A DNA stretch of 64,000 nt from contig JAATGM010000055.1 in assembly GCA_015654675.1 (NCBI GenBank), forward strand, positions 142,305 to 206,304, written 5' to 3'. The position numbers were made by a program, and so were the translations under genes. This document shows, piece after piece, positions 26,690 through 37,538 of this stretch. The notes beneath the pieces were generated by a model that worked only from the letters and a program-made list of their open reading frames with translations, ran no database searches and was not told the DNA's origin. The number at the start of each line of letters is the position of its first letter. The stretch's first letter is position 1. This DNA is from Planctomycetota bacterium (GTDB lineage Bacteria > Planctomycetota > Phycisphaerae > UBA1845 > UTPLA1).

Positions 26690-27910
26690 ATGTCTCCCAC
26701 GACGCGACGATGGCTGTCTCGATTTGTCCGGCTGGCGGTAACCGTCGCGGCGGTGGCTTATCTCTACACCAAAGTGTCCTGGTATGACCAGGTTTCGCTG
26801 GCGGAAGATCCGGCGAAGTCGTTTCGGATGCTCAGTCGCCCAGGCGAAAATCCGATGCGCCTGGACGATCCCGAGACAGGGCGAGTATTCACCGCGCCGC
26901 ATTCCCAGTTGGCGTCAGACGCGCAGATGGCGCCGTTCAAGCGGCGGCCGGTCGAGCCGGGTCTGCGAAACATCGTCCGGCGGATGAATTTGAAATGGGC
27001 CTTGCTCGCGGTGGTCGCGCTGGCGCCGACCACGATCATCCTGGGCTGGCGGCTCCGCTACTTGCTGGCCATGCAGCACATCGAAATGTCGTTGTACGAG
27101 GCGACGTTGCTGACCTTCGCGGGAAACTTCTTCAATTTCGCCCTGCCGGGGACGACCGGCGGCGACATCTATAAGGCCTACCACATCGCCCGGCACGCCC
27201 ACCGCCGAACCGAAGGCGTCACCATGGTGTTTCTCGATCGCGCCATCGGCCTGATCAGTTTCCTACTGCTGGCGGCGGTCTGCATCTTGTTTTCCTGGCG
27301 GTCATCGGCGCTCGGGCCGCTCGGCAAGCTGGTTGGCGTGCTGATGGCGGCCCTGTTCGTCGGCTCGACGATCTTTTTCTCGAAACGGTTTCGGCGCTGG
27401 ATTCGTTATGACGCACTGCTCTCCCGACTGCCGATGGCCGATCGGCTGCGGCGCGTTGACCAGACGGCCTTTTCCCTTCGATACCATCCACGGCAGACGG
27501 CTATCGCCCTACTGGTCACGATCGTGAATCACGGTTTGCTGGCGCTCGGCGTGATGTACTTCGCGCGCGCGGTCGGCATGCCGCATCCGACGGCCGCCCA
27601 GCCCGCGCGCTCGCTGGCCGAGTTCTATCTCGCCTGCATGCTTTCAATGACGGTCGGCTATGTCGTGGCGGCCGTGCCCATCAGCTTTCAGGGCTTCGGA
27701 CTGATGGAGACGGTCTATCTGCGGGTGCTTGCCGCCGGCGGCTGGGGAACCAGCGGGCAGGTGATAGCCGTTTGTCTGGGTACACGGCTGCTGCAACTGA
27801 TCTGGTCGCTGCCGGGCATCGTTGTGCCTTGGCTTGGGCTTCGCCGGCCTCCGGCTGACGAAGCGGCCGCAATCGGCGCGAGCGAAGGCGAGACCATCCC
27901 GCCCGGCTGA
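26690..27910 (+). CDS. Lysylphosphatidylglycerol-synthase-TM / flippase-like membrane protein
   Basis: 406 aa with about eight membrane segments. It matches the LPG_synthase_TM / AglD-like group (flippase-like domain): ALAPTTIILGWRLRYLL, FFNFALPGTTGGDIYKAYHI, VTMVFLDRAIGLISF and the late PISFQGFGLMETVYL block. Such proteins are proposed to move lipid-linked molecules between leaflets or to regulate cell-envelope lipid modification. A roughly 75-residue hydrophilic insert follows the first membrane segment. The start at 26690 lacks a Shine-Dalgarno sequence; a weak TGGTCA/TAGCTT promoter-like pair (17-nt spacer) ends 17 nt before it. An ORF extension to 26651 is possible but poor in sequence character. 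Confidence 0.85.
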   Translation: MSPTTRRWLSRFVRLAVTVAAVAYLYTKVSWYDQVSLAEDPAKSFRMLSRPGENPMRLDDPETGRVFTAPHSQLASDAQMAPFKRRPVEPGLRNIVRRMNLKWALLAVVALAPTTIILGWRLRYLLAMQHIEMSLYEATLLTFAGNFFNFALPGTTGGDIYKAYHIARHAHRRTEGVTMVFLDRAIGLISFLLLAAVCILFSWRSSALGPLGKLVGVLMAALFVGSTIFFSKRFRRWIRYDALLSRLPMADRLRRVDQTAFSLRYHPRQTAIALLVTIVNHGLLALGVMYFARAVGMPHPTAAQPARSLAEFYLACMLSMTVGYVVAAVPISFQGFGLMETVYLRVLAAGGWGTSGQVIAVCLGTRLLQLIWSLPGIVVPWLGLRRPPADEAAAIGASEGETIPPG

Positions 27911-27925
27911 ACGGTTGTTGCGCAA

Positions 27926-27956
27926 CAAAAAGGGTTCCCAATCGCTCGGGAACCCT
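27926..27956 (-). terminator. Rho-independent terminator after the OmpA-like gene
   Basis: A 9-bp perfect stem (27931-27939 with 27948-27956, AGGGTTCCC/GGGAACCCT) with an 8-nt loop is followed on the minus strand by a T tract (plus-strand A run 27927-27931). It lies 32 nt after the minus-strand stop at 27989 and could also stop plus-strand transcription. Confidence 0.8.
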
Positions 27957-27988
27957 GGATCAAGTTTCCTTTAGAGATGCCGCCTCGA

Positions 27989-28873
27989 TTATTGATGCGA
28001 GGAAGGCCGGGGCGATGCACTCGGGGCATCATTGATCATGACTTCCGAGCCACCGGGCGCGCTGGGGATGGGCGACTTGGACGATACGAGGAACACTTCA
28101 ACACGGCGATTGCGCTCGCTGCCGCCCTTGGCCGGATTCGGCTCGCGCGGCCGCCACTCGCCGTAGCCGAGACAGCCCATTTTCGCATAGTCGCATCCGT
28201 ATTCATGCATGGCGTTCATGACAGCGATCGCGCGATAGCATGAGAGATGCCAGTTCGACGGGAAGCGAGCCGCGCTGGAGCGGATGGGTACGTTGTCTGT
28301 GTGGCCGGCAATCACGACTTCAAAACCGGACGCAGCCGACGATTGGACGATGCGGGCAAACTCGGCGAGGGCGGCTTTCGCGTCGTCGCGAAGCTGATCG
28401 CTGCCGAGTGCGAAGGTGAGGTCGCTCTTCCAGCGAACGAGGCCGCGCTTCGAGTCGTACTCGACGGCCTGCGGATAGCGTGCGGCGAAGTCCTGCAGGG
28501 CCCGATCAAGCTCGGGCGGAAGCTTGACCTCGACGACATCGATCGCATTGGGAATGCCCTTGCGGAGCATTTCATCCATCTTCGCGAGCAGGTCGCGGTT
28601 GGTGGCATTCAGCCGCGAGTTTTCGGCTTTGAGGTTGTCAGCCAGGGCCGCGAGCGTTTCCTTCTCGCGCTGCAGCGTCTCGACCTGGTTGCGCAGCTCG
28701 TGATTCTTCGAGCGCTCGTCGGCGAGCTCATTCTCGAGGCCCGACGCCCTCGAACTGGCGGTGTCATTCGAGAACTTCGTTCGGAGATACTCATCACGCG
28801 AAACACAGCCCATGCTCGGCGCGAGGAGGACCGCCATCCCTGTTGCAATCATTCCAAACTTGATCCGGTTCAT
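27989..28873 (-). CDS. OmpA/MotB-domain lipoprotein with coiled coil
   Basis: 294 aa. A signal peptide ends in a lipobox (SMGC), so the N-terminus is lipid-anchored. Residues about 25-105 are a heptad-like coiled coil (LENELADERSKNHELRNQVETLQ region). The C-terminal OmpA-like peptidoglycan-binding domain (about 150-270) has FALGSDQL, VVIAGHTDNVPI, NWHLSCYRAIAVMNAM, GYGEWRP and the SERNRRVEVFL end motif. Such proteins tether the envelope to peptidoglycan. ATG at 28873 has AGGAAAGG upstream; an in-frame ATG at 28906 would spoil the signal peptide. It is followed by a good terminator. Confidence 0.92.
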   Translation of the reverse strand: MNRIKFGMIATGMAVLLAPSMGCVSRDEYLRTKFSNDTASSRASGLENELADERSKNHELRNQVETLQREKETLAALADNLKAENSRLNATNRDLLAKMDEMLRKGIPNAIDVVEVKLPPELDRALQDFAARYPQAVEYDSKRGLVRWKSDLTFALGSDQLRDDAKAALAEFARIVQSSAASGFEVVIAGHTDNVPIRSSAARFPSNWHLSCYRAIAVMNAMHEYGCDYAKMGCLGYGEWRPREPNPAKGGSERNRRVEVFLVSSKSPIPSAPGGSEVMINDAPSASPRPSSHQ

Positions 28874-29058
28874 CGGATTTGCCCTTTCCTTGGACAGAGG
28901 CCCCACGAGCTGGCGGCCAAACGCTTCGCCGCGAAACGGGCAGGATTATGCATTCGCGGGTGCGTGCAAGCAAGCACCGATCGTGTGGCGGAGATCACCA
29001 AAGGCGGGCCGAACCCGCCGCCAATGTCGTCATAGTCGGTAAGGTCGGATCGAGGCGG

Positions 29059-30141
29059 TCAGCGGGCCGCCGGGCGAGGAGATTCCCTCGTGGCGGGCTC
29101 ACTTCGCCGACGGTCGGGCGAACCATCGGCCTTGCCAAAGATCATCCGGCCGGCGCTGGTTTGCAGGACGCTGGTGACGGCGACCTCCAGGGTGTCACCA
29201 ATGGCGTTTCGACCGCCATCGACGACGACCATCGTGCCGTCTTCGAGGTAGCCGACGCCCTGGTTGGGCTCCTCGCCGGCCCGAATGATCTTGACCTGCA
29301 TGCCTTCGCCGGGCAGGTAGACCGGGCGGAGCGACTTGGCGAGATCGTTGATGTTGACCACCGGCACGCCGCGGACCTTGGCCACCTTATTCAGGTTGTA
29401 GTCAATGGTTACGACGCGCCCATTGAGCTCTTTGGCCAAATTCAGCAGGCGGGTATCGACCGGTTCGCCGGTCGCTGGGCCGGAGGCGGCCTCGTCGAGC
29501 AATTCGATGTCAATGGACTCGGAGTTTTGCAGGCGATTCAGGATGTCGAGCCCGCGCCGGCCGCGGCCGCGTTTTATGCGATCGCTGGAATCGGCGACGG
29601 CCTGCAGTTCATGGAGAACGAAACGCGGCACGACGACCTTCTGATCGATGAAGCCGCAGTCGGCAATGTCGGCGATTCGACCGTCGATGATCACGCTGGT
29701 ATCGAGCAGCAGGGGGGTCTGGCCCTTCATATGACGCGAAAATTCGACGTAGGGGATGACAAATCGGATGTCGTCCTTGGTTTGGAGGATGAAGCTGACG
29801 CAGAGATAGCAGCAGACGATCCCGAGCACGTATTTGACGGTGCCGACGATGGCCACATCGAGGGTGGGAAGATAGACGGCCTGAAAGTAGTCGAAGACAA
29901 GCGAAAGTCCGTAGGTGATCACTAGGCCGACGATGAGTCCGAAAAAGAGCCCGCCCATGGCCTTGAGACTCTTGCGCGGCTGAATGATGTCAACGACGAT
30001 GATGGCCGCCGCCAGAAGCATGGCGGCGACGAGCAGATACACGCGTCGATCGGGCAGCACCTTGCCGGCCTCGACCAGACTCCAGAAGACGGCGACGACC
30101 GCGAGCACGAAGAAAGCGCGGAGGACTTGTAGGAGAATCAT
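29059..30141 (-). CDS. PIN/TRAM-domain membrane protein (YacL-like)
   Basis: 360 aa. Four membrane segments (residues 1-125) are followed by a PIN nuclease-like domain: LLLDTSVIIDGRIADI carries the first catalytic aspartate, with PRFVLHELQAVADSSD, VDTRLLNLAKEL and VVTIDYNLNKVA supplying the others. A TRAM RNA-binding domain follows (about 285-345, GEGMQVKIIRAGEEPNQGVGYL, GTMVVVDGG). This matches the PIN/TRAM family typified by Bacillus YacL, of uncertain function, probably RNA-directed at the membrane. GAGGAAAAC precedes the ATG at 30141, which decides the start; an upstream frame to 30483 is not coding-like. Confidence 0.93.
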   Translation of the reverse strand: MILLQVLRAFFVLAVVAVFWSLVEAGKVLPDRRVYLLVAAMLLAAAIIVVDIIQPRKSLKAMGGLFFGLIVGLVITYGLSLVFDYFQAVYLPTLDVAIVGTVKYVLGIVCCYLCVSFILQTKDDIRFVIPYVEFSRHMKGQTPLLLDTSVIIDGRIADIADCGFIDQKVVVPRFVLHELQAVADSSDRIKRGRGRRGLDILNRLQNSESIDIELLDEAASGPATGEPVDTRLLNLAKELNGRVVTIDYNLNKVAKVRGVPVVNINDLAKSLRPVYLPGEGMQVKIIRAGEEPNQGVGYLEDGTMVVVDGGRNAIGDTLEVAVTSVLQTSAGRMIFGKADGSPDRRRSEPATRESPRPAAR

Positions 30142-30337
30142 GTTTTCCTCATTCGGGAGTATATCGCCGGCGGGTGGGTCCGGAAATGCGGACGGAGGTC
30201 GCGCCTGGTCGGCCAGGAGCCAGAGTCGGACGTTAATTGGCGCCCGTGGCCGGCCGATACTCCGAGGCGTGTTGGTTCGGTAGGCCGGCGCGCCGGCGAT
30301 CCGGACACGCCGTCGTTCCGCCGCGCGGGGGGGTCGC

Positions 30338-33001
30338 ATGTCCACATTCGAATCCGCATCGCAGGTTCCGGATCCGCCAGAATCCGATTCGACTGGCGAC
30401 GGCTCTGCGTTTCGCGCAATGGTCGAAAACGCGCCCGTCGGCGTTTTCCAGATCGACGCCGCTGGAAACTGCATCTTCGCCAACGCCAGGTGGTGCGAAC
30501 TAGCGGGAATGCTCTCCGACGAGGCCCTCGGTCGCCCTTGGCTTCATGCCATACATCCCGGCGATCGAGAACGCGTAACAAGTGAATGGCACGCGGCTAT
30601 GCGCGCCGGGCGCGATTTTTCGAGCTTGTTCCGATTTCAATGGGCGAATGGGCAGGTGCGTTGGGTCGAGGGCGCGGCACGGGCGATTCGCGGCGCCGAC
30701 GCAAAAATCACCGGATACATTGGATCGACCACCGACATCACCGATCTCCGACCGGTCGAGCACGAGCAGGCGACCGATGCGCAACAAGCGGTTCGCAAGC
30801 AGATTGAGGACGAATTACGGGCCAGCCAGGAGCGCTTTGAGCGCTGCGTTCAGGGTTCGAGCGACGGTCTATGGGATTTCGACATCCAGACCAAGGCGGT
30901 CTATGTCTCGCCGCGCTACAAGGCGCTGCTCGGCTACGCGGACGACGAGTTGACGCCGAACTACGACGACTGGGCGTCGCGTCTGCATCCGGAAGATCGC
31001 GAGCGAGCGTTTACGGCCTACGAGGAGCACCTGACGCTTCGATCGCCCTTCGACGTCGAGTATCGGCTCCGCTGTCGAGACGGAAGCTATCGTTGGTTCC
31101 GTTCGCGCGGCCAGGCGAGTTGGAATGAAGCCGGCGTTCCGACGCGCATGGCCGGCTCAATGACCGACGTGACCTTGCAGCGGGCTGCCCAGGCGGAACT
31201 CTCCTCGCACGCGCGATATGCGGCCTTGATCGGCGAGATCGGCGTAGCGCTGACGCAGAGCGGAGATCTGCGCGACGTGTTGCAACGCTGCAGCGAAGCG
31301 CTCGTTCGACATCTGGGAGCCGCCTTCGCGCGAATCTGGACGTTGAACGAGCAGTCGGACGTGCTGGAGCTGGAATCCAGCGCCGGGGCTTATACTCATA
31401 CAAACGGCCGGCATTCGCGAATTAAGGCTGGGGATTTGAAGATCGGTTGGATTGCCAGCAATCGCGCTCCATACCTCACCAACGACTTGAAAAATGACCC
31501 GCGCACGAGCGATCCGCAATGGGCCCGCACCAACGGTGTCGCTGCGTTTGCCGGCTGCCCACTTTTGCTGGGAGAACGGTTGATCGGCGTCCTGGCGATA
31601 TTTGCCCGAAAGCCGCTCGATGAACTGACGCTGCAAACGCTTCATAGCGTGGCCGACGCAATCGCGGTGGGCATCGATCAGAATCGCGCCTCGGAGAAGT
31701 TGAAGAATTATGCGGCGCAGATGTCGATCGCCAATCGCGAACTCTCCACGCGGCAGGCCGAAATGCAATCGATGCTCGAAGCATTGCGCGACGTCAACGG
31801 CGCACTGAAGGAAGCCAATGACGACGCCGAGTCCGCGAGCAAGGCCAAGAGCGAATTCCTGGCCAACATGAGCCACGAGATTCGAACGCCGATGACGGCC
31901 ATCCTCGGCTTCGCCGAAAACCTGCAGGATCCGGGATTATCCGAGGCAGAGCGGCGCGATGCGGCGCAGACGATTCTGCGGCATGGTCAGCATCTGCTCG
32001 GCCTGATTAACGACATTCTCGATCTCTCGCGCGTCGAGGCGGGCAAACTCCCGATCGAGTCGGCTCCATGCTCACCGCGCGGCCTGCTGTCCGAGGTCGT
32101 GACGATGTTGCGCGGGCGGGCGGAAGCGAAACGTCTAACGCTCGAGGTGACATACGACGACGCGTTGCCGGCCCAAATCGTGACCGATGGACACCGATTC
32201 CAGCAAATCCTGTTGAACCTGGTTGGCAACGCGATCAAGTTCACCGACCGCGGCGGCATCACGCTTTCGGCCCGGTATCTTGGCGGCCCGGCGCCCATTC
32301 TGCAGGTTGACGTGGCGGATACGGGAATTGGCATGACGCCCGAGCAATCCGCGCGAGTGTTTCATCTGTTTTCCCAGGCCGATACGTCGATGGCTCGACG
32401 ATTTGGTGGGACAGGTCTTGGGCTCGCCATCAGCAGGCGACTGGCGGACCTGCTCGGCGGCGACGCGACGCTGGTCTACTCGAGTCCGGATTGCGGGTCC
32501 TGCTTTCGGGCGACAATCGCGGCGCCGGCCGCACACCATGAGCATGCCGGACCTGCGACGGTCGCACGCGAATCGAACGCCGCGAGAATCGACTCACCTT
32601 CGAGCGATCTTCAGGGCGCGCGAATTTTGCTCGCCGAAGACGGGCCGGACAATCAACGGCTCATCGGATTCATTTTGCGCAAAGTCGGAGTCGATCTGAC
32701 CATTGTCGACAATGGCCGGGCCGTCCTTGAATCGATTCGGCTGGCCGAGACGACCGGACTCCCGTTTGACGTCATCCTGATGGATATGCAGATGCCGATT
32801 ATGGATGGCCATGCGGCCACCTCGGCACTTCGAAGTCGCGGGTATCGCGGGCCGATCCTGGCCCTCACCGCCCACGCGATGGCCGGCGATCGTGACGCGT
32901 GCCTGAAAGCCGGCTGCGATGAGGTGATCACCAAGCCGATTGATCGCGCACGGTTTCTGCGGGCACTAGCGCAGTATCGGGCACGCTGTGCGGCGCGCTG
33001 A
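30338..33001 (+). CDS. Hybrid sensor histidine kinase (PAS-PAS-GAF-HisKA-HATPase-REC)
   Basis: 887 aa, no membrane segment, so a cytoplasmic sensor. Order: PAS 1 about 25-145, PAS 2 with PAC about 155-275 ([20 protein letters not shown]), GAF about 285-440, coiled coil to 500, dimerisation/phosphoacceptor helix with NMSHEIRTP (His near 513), ATPase domain with [21 protein letters not shown] and [10 protein letters not shown], and a C-terminal receiver with [14 protein letters not shown] (phospho-Asp near 815) and a final KPID lysine. All catalytic residues are present. No response regulator or output gene is adjacent, so phosphotransfer partners lie elsewhere. The panC stop is 1 nt beyond its stop on the other strand. 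Confidence 0.94.
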   Translation: MSTFESASQVPDPPESDSTGDGSAFRAMVENAPVGVFQIDAAGNCIFANARWCELAGMLSDEALGRPWLHAIHPGDRERVTSEWHAAMRAGRDFSSLFRFQWANGQVRWVEGAARAIRGADAKITGYIGSTTDITDLRPVEHEQATDAQQAVRKQIEDELRASQERFERCVQGSSDGLWDFDIQTKAVYVSPRYKALLGYADDELTPNYDDWASRLHPEDRERAFTAYEEHLTLRSPFDVEYRLRCRDGSYRWFRSRGQASWNEAGVPTRMAGSMTDVTLQRAAQAELSSHARYAALIGEIGVALTQSGDLRDVLQRCSEALVRHLGAAFARIWTLNEQSDVLELESSAGAYTHTNGRHSRIKAGDLKIGWIASNRAPYLTNDLKNDPRTSDPQWARTNGVAAFAGCPLLLGERLIGVLAIFARKPLDELTLQTLHSVADAIAVGIDQNRASEKLKNYAAQMSIANRELSTRQAEMQSMLEALRDVNGALKEANDDAESASKAKSEFLANMSHEIRTPMTAILGFAENLQDPGLSEAERRDAAQTILRHGQHLLGLINDILDLSRVEAGKLPIESAPCSPRGLLSEVVTMLRGRAEAKRLTLEVTYDDALPAQIVTDGHRFQQILLNLVGNAIKFTDRGGITLSARYLGGPAPILQVDVADTGIGMTPEQSARVFHLFSQADTSMARRFGGTGLGLAISRRLADLLGGDATLVYSSPDCGSCFRATIAAPAAHHEHAGPATVARESNAARIDSPSSDLQGARILLAEDGPDNQRLIGFILRKVGVDLTIVDNGRAVLESIRLAETTGLPFDVILMDMQMPIMDGHAATSALRSRGYRGPILALTAHAMAGDRDACLKAGCDEVITKPIDRARFLRALAQYRARCAAR

Positions 33002-33002
33002 T

Positions 33003-33848
33003 TCACTTCGTGACAATCAAGTTGTCTATCAATCGTGCGCCTTCCAGGCGAACCGCCAGCGCGATCATCACCGGAGGACTGATCTCGTCTTGTTCGGCCA
33101 GCGTCTCCGGATCAACAACCGCGATGTAGTCAATGTGGGACGGGCCGGCGTCGTCGAGGACGGCTCGGATGGCGAATACGACTTTTCCGGCATTTCGCTC
33201 ACCGCGCTGAATCAGCTCCTGTCCTGTGCGTAATCCACGATAGAGACTTGCCGCCTGCTTGCGCTGCTCGGGCGAGAGATACGCGTTTCGGGTAGACATG
33301 GCCAGTCCGTCCGGCTCGCGGACGATCGGGCACACTTCAATCCGCGTGGGAAACCGGAGATCAGCCACCATCCGCCTGATGATGACGGCTTGTTGAGCAT
33401 CCTTCTGCCCGAAGTAAGCCGTGTCGGGCTGGACGATATTGAACAGCCGCGCGACCACGGTGCAGACGCCTTCGAAATGGCCGGGCCGAAATGGTCCGCA
33501 CATTCCGTCTGCCAGCCGGCCGGGGCGAACGCGGGTTTCATCGCCGGGGGGATAGATTTCGGACACTTCGGGGTTAAAGAGCAGGGAGCAGCCGCTGGAC
33601 CGGCAAAGGGCCGCGTCGTTTTCGATCGGGCGGGGATAGCGAGAGAAGTCCTCACCCGCACCGAATTGCGTCGGATTGACGAAAATGCTCACGACGACGA
33701 AGTCGCCGGCGTCGCGGCTGCGGCGGATCAGACTGGCATGGCCCTCGTGCAATCCACCCATGGTTGGGACAAACCCAATGCTCTTACCCGACTTGCGGGC
33801 GGCGGTGATGGCCTGGCGGCACTCCGAGACGTTGGTGACGGTATTCAT
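33003..33848 (-). CDS. panC: Pantothenate synthetase
   Basis: Joins pantoate and beta-alanine using ATP to give pantothenate, the precursor of coenzyme A. 281 aa, the normal family length from the ATG at 33848. Family motifs: FVPTMGGLHEGHASLI (HIGH-type ATP site), VSIFVNPTQFG, FRPGHFEGVCTVV, YFGQKDAQQ (substrate and ATP contacts) and AMSTRNAYLS (KMSKS-type loop). The Shine-Dalgarno match is poor; a longer frame to 33989 overlaps the divergent dehydrogenase promoter and is unlikely. panB and panD are not in this window. Confidence 0.96.
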   Translation of the reverse strand: MNTVTNVSECRQAITAARKSGKSIGFVPTMGGLHEGHASLIRRSRDAGDFVVVSIFVNPTQFGAGEDFSRYPRPIENDAALCRSSGCSLLFNPEVSEIYPPGDETRVRPGRLADGMCGPFRPGHFEGVCTVVARLFNIVQPDTAYFGQKDAQQAVIIRRMVADLRFPTRIEVCPIVREPDGLAMSTRNAYLSPEQRKQAASLYRGLRTGQELIQRGERNAGKVVFAIRAVLDDAGPSHIDYIAVVDPETLAEQDEISPPVMIALAVRLEGARLIDNLIVTK

Positions 33849-33987
33849 GACAAAATTGGACTCACACTTGCGTGACTTGCGGGCGGTTTGACATTGGGCT
33901 CGGTCGTTCGCACGATGATAGCAGAGGCGGGTGGTCCGCACCGCAGGTCGCTCGGCCGGGTGGATTGTCCGCAAGGAGAGGTATCGC

Positions 33988-35238
33988 ATGTCTGAGATGA
34001 ATCCGTTCCAAATCGCCCAGCATCAGCTTGATATGGCGGCCAAGAAACTGGGACTCGACGAGGCGACGCACGAATTGCTTCGCTGGCCGATGCGGGAGTT
34101 TCGCTTCACGCTGCCGGTGCGGATGGACAACGGCAAGGTGAAAGTCTTCCAAGGGTATCGGGTTCAGTACAACGACGCGCGCGGGCCGAACAAGGGCGGC
34201 ATTCGCTGGCATCCGGACGAGACCATCGACACGGTGCGGGCACTGGCGGCATGGATGACGTGGAAGACGGCTGTGGCCGATCTGCCGCTGGGCGGCGGCA
34301 AGGGCGGCGTGACCTGCAATCCGAAGGAAATGTCCGACGGCGAGAAGGAGCGGTTGGCGCGGGCCTGGATGCGGGCGGCGGCTCGCGAGCTGGGCGTGCA
34401 TCGCGACGTGCCTGCGCCGGATGTCTATACGACGCCGCAGATCATGGCGTGGATGATGGACGAGTATGAGCACATCGTCGGCCACAGCCATCCGGGCGTG
34501 ATCACCGGCAAGCCGCTCGCGCTGGGTGGGTCGCAGGGGCGCCACGATGCGACGGCGCGCGGCGGCGTGTACTGCGTTCGCGAGGCGTGCAAGGTCAAGT
34601 CGATCGACCCGTCCAAGTGCACTTATGCGATTCAAGGATTCGGCAACGCCGGCCAGTACGCTGCGACGCTGCATCGCGAGATTCTGGGCGGCGGAAAGCT
34701 GGTGGCGGTTTCGGATTCGAGCGGCGGCGTGATCAACCGTGGCGGAATTGATCCGGAGCGAGTCGTCGCCCACAAGCTCGAGACCGGGAAGGTCGCGGGC
34801 TTCCCCGGGACCGAGCCGATCACGAATGAGGCGCTGCTCGAACTGGACGTCGACGTGCTCTATCCGTCGGCACTGGAGGGCGTCATCACCGGCAAGAATG
34901 CCAAGAACATCAAGTGCAAGATCAGTTGCGAGCTGGCGAACGGGCCGACCACGCCCGAGGCCGACGACATCCTTTTCGGCAAGGGCGTCATGGTCTTGCC
35001 GGACTTCCTGGCGAACAGCGGCGGCGTGACGGTCAGCTATTTTGAGCAGGTTCAGAACACCTACAACTACTATTGGTCACGCGATGACGTGAATCAGCAG
35101 CTTGACCGGAAGATCACGGATGCCTTCACGGCCGTGCACAAGATGCAGCAGCAGGCCAAGACGCACATGCGGCTGGCGGCCTACATGGTCTCGGTGACGC
35201 GTGTGGCCGAGGCGTGCAAGCTTCGCGGCTGGGTGTAG
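33988..35238 (+). CDS. Glu/Leu/Phe/Val dehydrogenase family enzyme (probable glutamate dehydrogenase)
   Basis: 416 aa, typical of the NAD(P)-dependent hexameric glutamate dehydrogenases, linking 2-oxoglutarate plus ammonia with glutamate. Motifs: [11 protein letters not shown] and PLGGGKGGV (substrate lysine and catalytic lysine), DVPAPDVYT (catalytic Asp), [22 protein letters not shown] (dinucleotide-binding loop) and [18 protein letters not shown] and [16 protein letters not shown] complete the signature. AAGGAGAG lies 7 nt before the ATG at 33988, which fixes the start. It is divergent from panC. Coenzyme choice cannot be judged by eye. Confidence 0.95.
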   Translation: MSEMNPFQIAQHQLDMAAKKLGLDEATHELLRWPMREFRFTLPVRMDNGKVKVFQGYRVQYNDARGPNKGGIRWHPDETIDTVRALAAWMTWKTAVADLPLGGGKGGVTCNPKEMSDGEKERLARAWMRAAARELGVHRDVPAPDVYTTPQIMAWMMDEYEHIVGHSHPGVITGKPLALGGSQGRHDATARGGVYCVREACKVKSIDPSKCTYAIQGFGNAGQYAATLHREILGGGKLVAVSDSSGGVINRGGIDPERVVAHKLETGKVAGFPGTEPITNEALLELDVDVLYPSALEGVITGKNAKNIKCKISCELANGPTTPEADDILFGKGVMVLPDFLANSGGVTVSYFEQVQNTYNYYWSRDDVNQQLDRKITDAFTAVHKMQQQAKTHMRLAAYMVSVTRVAEACKLRGWV

Positions 35239-35246
35239 GCCGCGGA

Positions 35247-37397
35247 CTAGAAGTCATAGTTGGCGTGGGGATTGCTGCTGGTCGCGATGTTGGCGTTCGT
35301 GACCAGCCGCCCCGCGGTATTGCCGGCGACGATGTCGTAGTTGGGCGCATTTCCGCTTGCGGAGTTGCGGATAATCAGGTTGCCGGTCGCGGGGTTGCAG
35401 TCGATTCCGCGGTCGTTGTTTGTCGCGTTGTTTCCTTCGATTCGCGTGTTGCTGCCGGTCACGTTGATGCCGGCACCGTCTCCAGCGCCGTTTCCGTTGC
35501 CGGCGGTGTTGTTATCGACGATGCGGCAGTCGCTGCCTGCGTTGATGCCGTTGGCGGTGTTCGTGCTGGCGGTGCAGCCGCGGATCATTGAGCTGTTCGT
35601 CACGACGATGCCGTCGCCACCATTGCTGGCGGCTGTGCAGTTGCTTACGGTGGACGAGCCAAACGCACTGATTCCGGAGGCCGTGTTGTTGGAAGAAGCG
35701 CAGGCCGTGATAGTGCACGCGCTGCTTCCGATGATTCCCGTCACTCCATTCAGGCGGGCCGTGCAGCCGCCGATGTGGGATCCAACGCCGGCGTTGATCC
35801 CGGTGCCGGTGTTGTCTCTCGACTGACAATCGGTGATGTCGGCACTGGTTCCCGTTTTCAGGCCGTCGCCTCCGTTGTCGGAGGCGCGCACGCCGCGCAC
35901 GTGGGCATTGAATGACGCCGCGGCGTCCAGCCCGTCGCCGCCCCATCCGCGGATCGTTCCATTTAATACCGATAGATTCTTGCCTTTGTTGGCCGCGACA
36001 TTGATGCCGTCGAGTGACCCCGCCACGCCTACCAGACTGTGGCCGGCCAAGTCGATGGTCACTTCGTCGGCGTTCACCGTGATACCGTTGCCGGTTGAGC
36101 CGGTCAGATTTCCCGCGAGCGTGACGGTTGACGGCCAGTCGATCGATTCGGGGAGTTGGCCGAGCAGGATATTGAGCTGATTGCCGGCGACGATGTCGTA
36201 GTTGTCGGTGTTCAGGCGGACGGCGTTGCCGCTGATTTGATTGTCGGCGTTGTCGATGTCGAGGCCGCGATCGTTGTGCTCGACGAAATTGTCCGCAATA
36301 CGGCTGCCGCCCGCCGATGTGTGGATGCCGGCGCCGCTGCCGCTGTTCCCATTCACGAGGCATGTGTTTCGGGTGATGAGGCAGTCTCCGCTCGTTCTGA
36401 TGCCGTCGCTCGTGTTAGCCGATAAATAGCAGTCTGTAATCGTAGATTGGCCGAGTTCGGCGCTTATTCCGAGTCCGTTGGAATTGCAGGTGCAGCCGGC
36501 GATTCGGCACGAACTGATGACGTCGATTCCGGAGTCGATATTGCCGACGGCCGTACAGCGTTCGATGGTGGAGTCGGACCATGCGCCGATGCCCACGCCC
36601 AAATTCGATCGCGAGACACAATCCGCCACGGTGCAACCAAAGCCGACGACAATTCCGGAAATGCTGTTGGACTGAGCCGTGCAGCCAATGACGAGCGAGC
36701 CGTCGCTGCCATTCACGCCGCGTGGCGCGCCGGGCGCCTGAGGGGCGGGCGTGCGGGGGTTTGGTTTCGGGTCAGACTTGCCGTCATCGGAGGCAGCGGC
36801 GCGCGCGGCGCCGAACTCGGCGGCAGCGCCGGGCTGGAGCAGGTTGATGCCGTTTGCTCCATTGGACCTCGCGACGCAGTTCCGAACGATGACGTTGTTA
36901 CCTTCGGCGTGGATGCCGTCGGCGGTGTTGGCCGCCAGCAGAAGCTGTTCGAGGATGACGTTGTCGGCATTTACGGTGTCGACGCCGTCGCCGCCCCATG
37001 CGCGGATCGCGCCGTTTCGGATGGCGACGTTTTGCGATCCGGGCGTGCTGACGACAACACCATCGAGCGTGCCGGCCAGGCCGATCAGGGCGAAGCCATT
37101 GAGATCAAGCATCACGTCGGAGGCGGCGATTTCGACGCCGGACTTGCCGACGACGCCGGCTACGCTGGCTGCGAGGTAGTAGGAGCCGGGTTGGGTGATC
37201 CTGAAGACGGAGTCGGCGTCGCCGGGGGTGTTCGCGGTGGTGATCGCGACGCGCGGTTCAATTTCGGCGAGCGGCTTAGCGGTTGGGGTGATGGGGCCGG
37301 CGGGCGGCGTGAGGTTGCCGGCTTGTGCTGCGGATGGCGCGAGGGTGGTGACGAGCAGGAAGAGCGCGGTCGTTGGGCGTCGAAGTTGCGGAATCAT
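35247..37397 (-). CDS. Secreted right-handed parallel beta-helix protein with internal duplication
   Basis: 716 aa. A signal peptide ends near SAAQA. The body is a long run of 20-25-residue coils (GDGVDTVNADNVILEQ, GIHAEGNNVIVRNC, CRIAGCTCNSNG, SITRNTCLVNGNSG-type) typical of pectate-lyase-like beta-helices (NosD/DUF1565-like). The protein contains two tandem helices: the entry motif at about residues 67-130 (DLNGFALIGLAGTLDG ... AIRAWGGDG) recurs at about 445-500 (DLAGHSLVGVAGSLDG ... TIRGWGGDG), and both halves end with an NYDIVAGN motif. GGAGG lies 6 nt before the start. The function is probably surface binding or a carbohydrate-active enzyme; no catalytic site was recognised. A paralogue follows upstream. 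Confidence 0.88.
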   Translation of the reverse strand: MIPQLRRPTTALFLLVTTLAPSAAQAGNLTPPAGPITPTAKPLAEIEPRVAITTANTPGDADSVFRITQPGSYYLAASVAGVVGKSGVEIAASDVMLDLNGFALIGLAGTLDGVVVSTPGSQNVAIRNGAIRAWGGDGVDTVNADNVILEQLLLAANTADGIHAEGNNVIVRNCVARSNGANGINLLQPGAAAEFGAARAAASDDGKSDPKPNPRTPAPQAPGAPRGVNGSDGSLVIGCTAQSNSISGIVVGFGCTVADCVSRSNLGVGIGAWSDSTIERCTAVGNIDSGIDVISSCRIAGCTCNSNGLGISAELGQSTITDCYLSANTSDGIRTSGDCLITRNTCLVNGNSGSGAGIHTSAGGSRIADNFVEHNDRGLDIDNADNQISGNAVRLNTDNYDIVAGNQLNILLGQLPESIDWPSTVTLAGNLTGSTGNGITVNADEVTIDLAGHSLVGVAGSLDGINVAANKGKNLSVLNGTIRGWGGDGLDAAASFNAHVRGVRASDNGGDGLKTGTSADITDCQSRDNTGTGINAGVGSHIGGCTARLNGVTGIIGSSACTITACASSNNTASGISAFGSSTVSNCTAASNGGDGIVVTNSSMIRGCTASTNTANGINAGSDCRIVDNNTAGNGNGAGDGAGINVTGSNTRIEGNNATNNDRGIDCNPATGNLIIRNSASGNAPNYDIVAGNTAGRLVTNANIATSSNPHANYDF

Positions 37398-37538
37398 GGC
37401 GGCCTCCGGGATAGGAGAAGGGGTGGCGGATCGCGGCGGGTATGGACTCGCCGCGAGCTCGCGTTGTGCGTATGGTCGGATTCTAGCCGAACGGCCGTCT
37501 AACCGCGGGGATTTCCGAGCAAATCAATCCGATTGGGC

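Noticed and set aside
36447-37502. Long plus-strand open frame (351 aa) antisense to the beta-helix gene
   Set aside because: Low-complexity Gly/Ala/Asp/Val composition that mirrors the repeats on the other strand, no ribosome binding site or motif; the minus-strand gene has a signal peptide and a good GGAGG.
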